Source: Dipteris shenzhenensis (lineage: Eukaryota > Polypodiophyta > Polypodiopsida > Gleicheniales). From it: 64,000 bases of DNA. The position numbers were made by a program, and so were the translations under genes. This document shows positions 62,961 to 64,000 of the stretch, piece after piece. Location: NCBI GenBank assembly GCA_047967505.1, contig CM106538.1; one strand, 5' to 3'. The notes below the pieces were generated by a model, which worked only from the letters and a program-made list of their open reading frames with translations, did not search any database and was not told the origin of the DNA. Numbering within the stretch: the stretch's first letter is position 1; every line of letters starts with the position of its first letter.

Positions 62961-64000
62961 TTGCATATGTACGTCTTTGCACATATAGGTAGCATCAATC
63001 GATTTTACCTAGGGCTCAGAAGTGATGACTAAGTTCTAGCTGCCCTATGAAAATCCCAACCAAAAAAAAAAAGTATATAGTTAGTCCCTACCTAGCTACT
63101 AGGCCACGTGCACTCACACAATTTCACTTATACACATAGATGATTGCATGAATAATTGTACCACACACTTTCATTCCACACTCTCAAAGCATGTATGAAA
63201 ATAAGATCTCTCTCTCTCTCACACACACATGGAAAGGTCATACCGGCATACCAATCAATTTAATAATCAATGGTACACTACATGCACATGGATGCAGGTT
63301 CAAAAAAGATGCCGCCACTAAAGAGGATGTGAAGAAAGAGCCCATTGCCTCAACCACGAGACCTCCTCCAGAGTTCATAGCCATCTACATCCTCTCAACC
63401 ACGAAGACCACAAGCATTCATGGTCCAAAGCGATAGCTCCAAAGAAGATTCAGTGCATGACCAAGCAGAACAAATGCCACCCCAGTCACAATCGGCCTAC
63501 ATAGCCATTGACAAGGCCCAATCACTAGAACTTGTCTAGCCACCCACATCGACTTATGCTCTTTGCCAAGAAGCAACATCTTACTTAGAGCAATGGGGTC
63601 TAGGCAGTGGAATGGATTTAGGGTTAGGGTTAAACCCTAAACTCTTCCTGGGCCATAACTTTCCATGGTTGACTTGGATCGCTCTTCTGTAAAAAGGTGA
63701 AATGTTCAAAATTGCGAGATCTACACATTGGTATCTATTAGCAGATAGCTTGATTTCTTCTTCAAGTAGATTATTTTTAAGAAAAAAATTATTAAGGTAG
63801 TAAGCCAAGGTTGATACTTTTCGCTAGAGTTGGGAAAAAAACACTCTCCTAGCTCCTGAGTAATATGTTTGTGATAGTTTGTGGTAGTTTGTTCTTTACA
63901 CATACTTGTGCATGTTTACTCATTACTTGAGATGCTAGTCTCCCCGATAGCAGCACAAAATGTTGGCTCTTTCCCACGGCTTTCGCTAGAAGAGCAAGGT
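62961..64000. other. Flank of E1 without supported gene
   Basis: Begins with the TTGCA duplication. It has a short CT/CA microsatellite at about 63,210-63,230 and a gggttagggttaaaccctaaa word at 63,611-63,631. Frames of 60-81 codons (for example 63191-63436) show no family features. Confidence 0.5.

Noticed and set aside
63611-63631. gggttagggttaaaccctaaa as a telomere remnant
   Set aside because: A single short palindromic word without an array.

Overview
This window looks like nuclear DNA of a land plant and is almost entirely repeats. I base that on several Ty1/copia and Ty3/gypsy LTR retrotransposons of plant type, primer-binding sites complementary to initiator-Met tRNA (TGGTATCAGAGC), 5-bp target duplications, long CT/GA microsatellites, and the near absence of intact host genes. 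I cannot name the species. No rRNA, tRNA, CRISPR array or bacterial-type operon was seen.

Layout. About 0.9-9.6 kb: a decayed Ty3/gypsy element on the minus strand (F1), with an extra ORF downstream of integrase. 9.9-11.8 kb: non-coding, with a dispersed short repeat. 11.85-17.67 kb: a candidate TIR DNA transposon holding a decayed unknown gene, an FCP1-like phosphatase fragment and AGTACT-rich arrays. 17.8-18.7 kb: a 260-bp duplication and AT-rich repeats. 18.75-21.8 kb: copia fragment C2 (minus). 22,363-29,676: copia element A1 (plus, 258-bp LTRs, TSD ACCCT), which splits an older reading frame. 30.3-30.95 kb: a minisatellite-like region. 31,468-31,714: a MITE with an 8-bp TSD. 34,139-39,648: copia C1 (minus, 354-bp LTRs, TSD GAATG) inserted into an older copia relic. 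41,343-41,799: a possible small two-exon host gene. 42.3-51.4 kb: older copia A2 (minus), split by copia B1 (43,247-48,754, plus, 299-bp LTRs, TSD ATGCC). 52.2-52.5 kb: 61-bp tandem repeats. 53,062-57,028: copia D1 (plus, TSD GCTTT), lacking most of reverse transcriptase. 57.1-60.4 kb: a mosaic of copia fragments and a Ty3/gypsy 3' end. 60,413-62,960: a non-coding LTR element E1 (360-bp LTRs, TSD TTGCA). 63-64 kb: no recognisable gene.

How the parts relate. No host pathway is visible. The content is a nest of elements of different ages. By eye, LTR pairs differ at about 1/258 (A1), 2/299 (B1), 2/360 (E1), 9/354 (C1) and roughly 5-6% (D1). B1 is closest to intact: one frame from gag to RNase H with two stop codons. 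E1 and D1 lack essential genes and would have needed enzymes from other elements. Most in-frame stops I aligned are TAG, TAA or TGA where a relative has, or the context suggests, CAG, CAA or CGA. That matches C-to-T decay at methylated cytosines.

Most notable candidates: the extra ORF of F1, the TIR unit at 11.85-17.67 kb, the recent coding-free element E1, the frameshift shared by A1 and A2, and the 39-bp repeats flanking a captured copia fragment.
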